The notes below the pieces were generated by a model. It had not been told where the DNA came from. It worked only from the letters and a program-made list of their open reading frames with translations, and did not search any database. A stretch of DNA of 44,016 nucleotides, taken from positions 1 to 44,016 of the IMG/VR virus record IMGVR_UViG_3300049927_000035, one strand, 5' to 3'. The translations under genes and the position numbers were made by a program. Below are positions 43,902-44,016 of this stretch, in pieces. Positions within the stretch are counted from its first letter, which is position 1, and each line of letters begins with the position of its first letter. The stretch comes from a virus.

Positions 43902-44016
43902 TCAGATGACTTCGTAGTGTGAGAACTTGCGGGGGTCGTGCCGTCCGATGAGGTACGTGGTGGTGCCGCGGGTGCTGAACTTGCCGGTGCCGTCCGTGAA
44001 CGACTTCGATCCGGGG
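43902..44016 (-). CDS. C-terminal part of an unknown protein, cut by window edge
   Basis: The last 37 codons of a minus-strand frame end at TGA 43904-43902. The visible residues (FTDGTGKFSTRGTTTYLIGR, then HDPRKFSHYEVI) look like genuine coding sequence with a beta-hairpin character. The N-terminus is outside the window. No function is recognised. If the window ends were joined the frame would run on into the methylase gene, but that would truncate the methylase and is not believed. Confidence 0.55.
   Translation of the reverse strand, partial: PGSKSFTDGTGKFSTRGTTTYLIGRHDPRKFSHYEVI

Noticed and set aside
1-44016. The possibility that the window is a full circular genome joined end to end
   Set aside because: Joining the ends keeps the helicase-methylase frame open for 37 codons until TGA at 43902, but that would leave far too short a methylase domain. 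A matching frame has a one-in-three chance of occurring by accident.

Overview
The window is almost entirely the genome of a temperate, long-tailed (siphovirus-type) bacteriophage of a high-GC Gram-positive host. I infer an actinobacterium, most likely Arthrobacter or another Micrococcaceae. The reasons are the high GC content, the phage-type Cys/His microproteins and HTH proteins common in actinophages, frequent GTG starts, a phage tRNA-Trp without an encoded CCA, and the absence of any host housekeeping gene. Both window edges cut genes: the methylase domain at the left and a small unknown protein at the right.

Layout. From 1 to about 13.4 kb lies a long minus-strand early operon, tightly packed with ATGA, GTGA or TGATG stop/start overlaps. 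It runs from a Cro-like HTH gene (13403) through about 20 microproteins, then a recombination block (YqaJ exonuclease, RecT annealing protein, SSB), an RNA-repair pair (RNA ligase plus polynucleotide kinase-phosphatase), NrdH and a dead glutaredoxin-like paralogue, an HTH protein, a C5-cytosine methyltransferase and a helicase-methylase fusion. From 13.4 to 16.6 kb is the plus-strand lysogeny region: HTH repressor, ImmA-type metallopeptidase, a second HTH-like protein, an undivided attP carrying a tRNA 3'-end, and a tyrosine integrase. A bidirectional terminator at about 16.6 kb separates this from the minus-strand late region, which is transcribed from about 43.8 kb down to 16.6 kb.

The late region, in transcription order: nucleotide-metabolism genes, tRNA-Trp, small Cys-rich genes, a papain-like hydrolase, large terminase, a portal-Nudix-MuF fusion, XkdF-like protease, scaffold, major capsid protein, connectors, a strongly basic repeat protein, major tail protein, tail chaperones joined by a -1 frameshift, HK97 gp10-like protein, tape measure, seven tail/baseplate proteins, a DUF2746-like membrane protein, M23 endolysin, a small unknown protein and an r1t-like holin. 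One plus-strand gene for a secreted Pro/Ala-rich protein (19491-19901) interrupts the tail genes and looks like a separately expressed moron.

How it works together. Four 26-28 bp operator-like palindromes sharing TGTnnTGTGTT-n5-GAACA-n2-4-ACA sit in front of the recombination operon (9766), between cro and repressor (13419 and 13474) and inside attP (15203). A fifth, weaker site lies in the repressor leader (13605). This suggests one repressor controls early transcription, its own gene and integration. Because phage genes flank attP on both sides, the sequence represents the unintegrated form of the genome, or is permuted relative to a prophage. The most unusual items are the portal-Nudix-MuF fusion, the catalytically dead glutaredoxin paralogue fused to a zinc ribbon, the HRxF(K/L)GR repeat protein in the head-tail connector block, and a related Ig/FN3-like domain inserted in both the capsid and the tail-tube protein.
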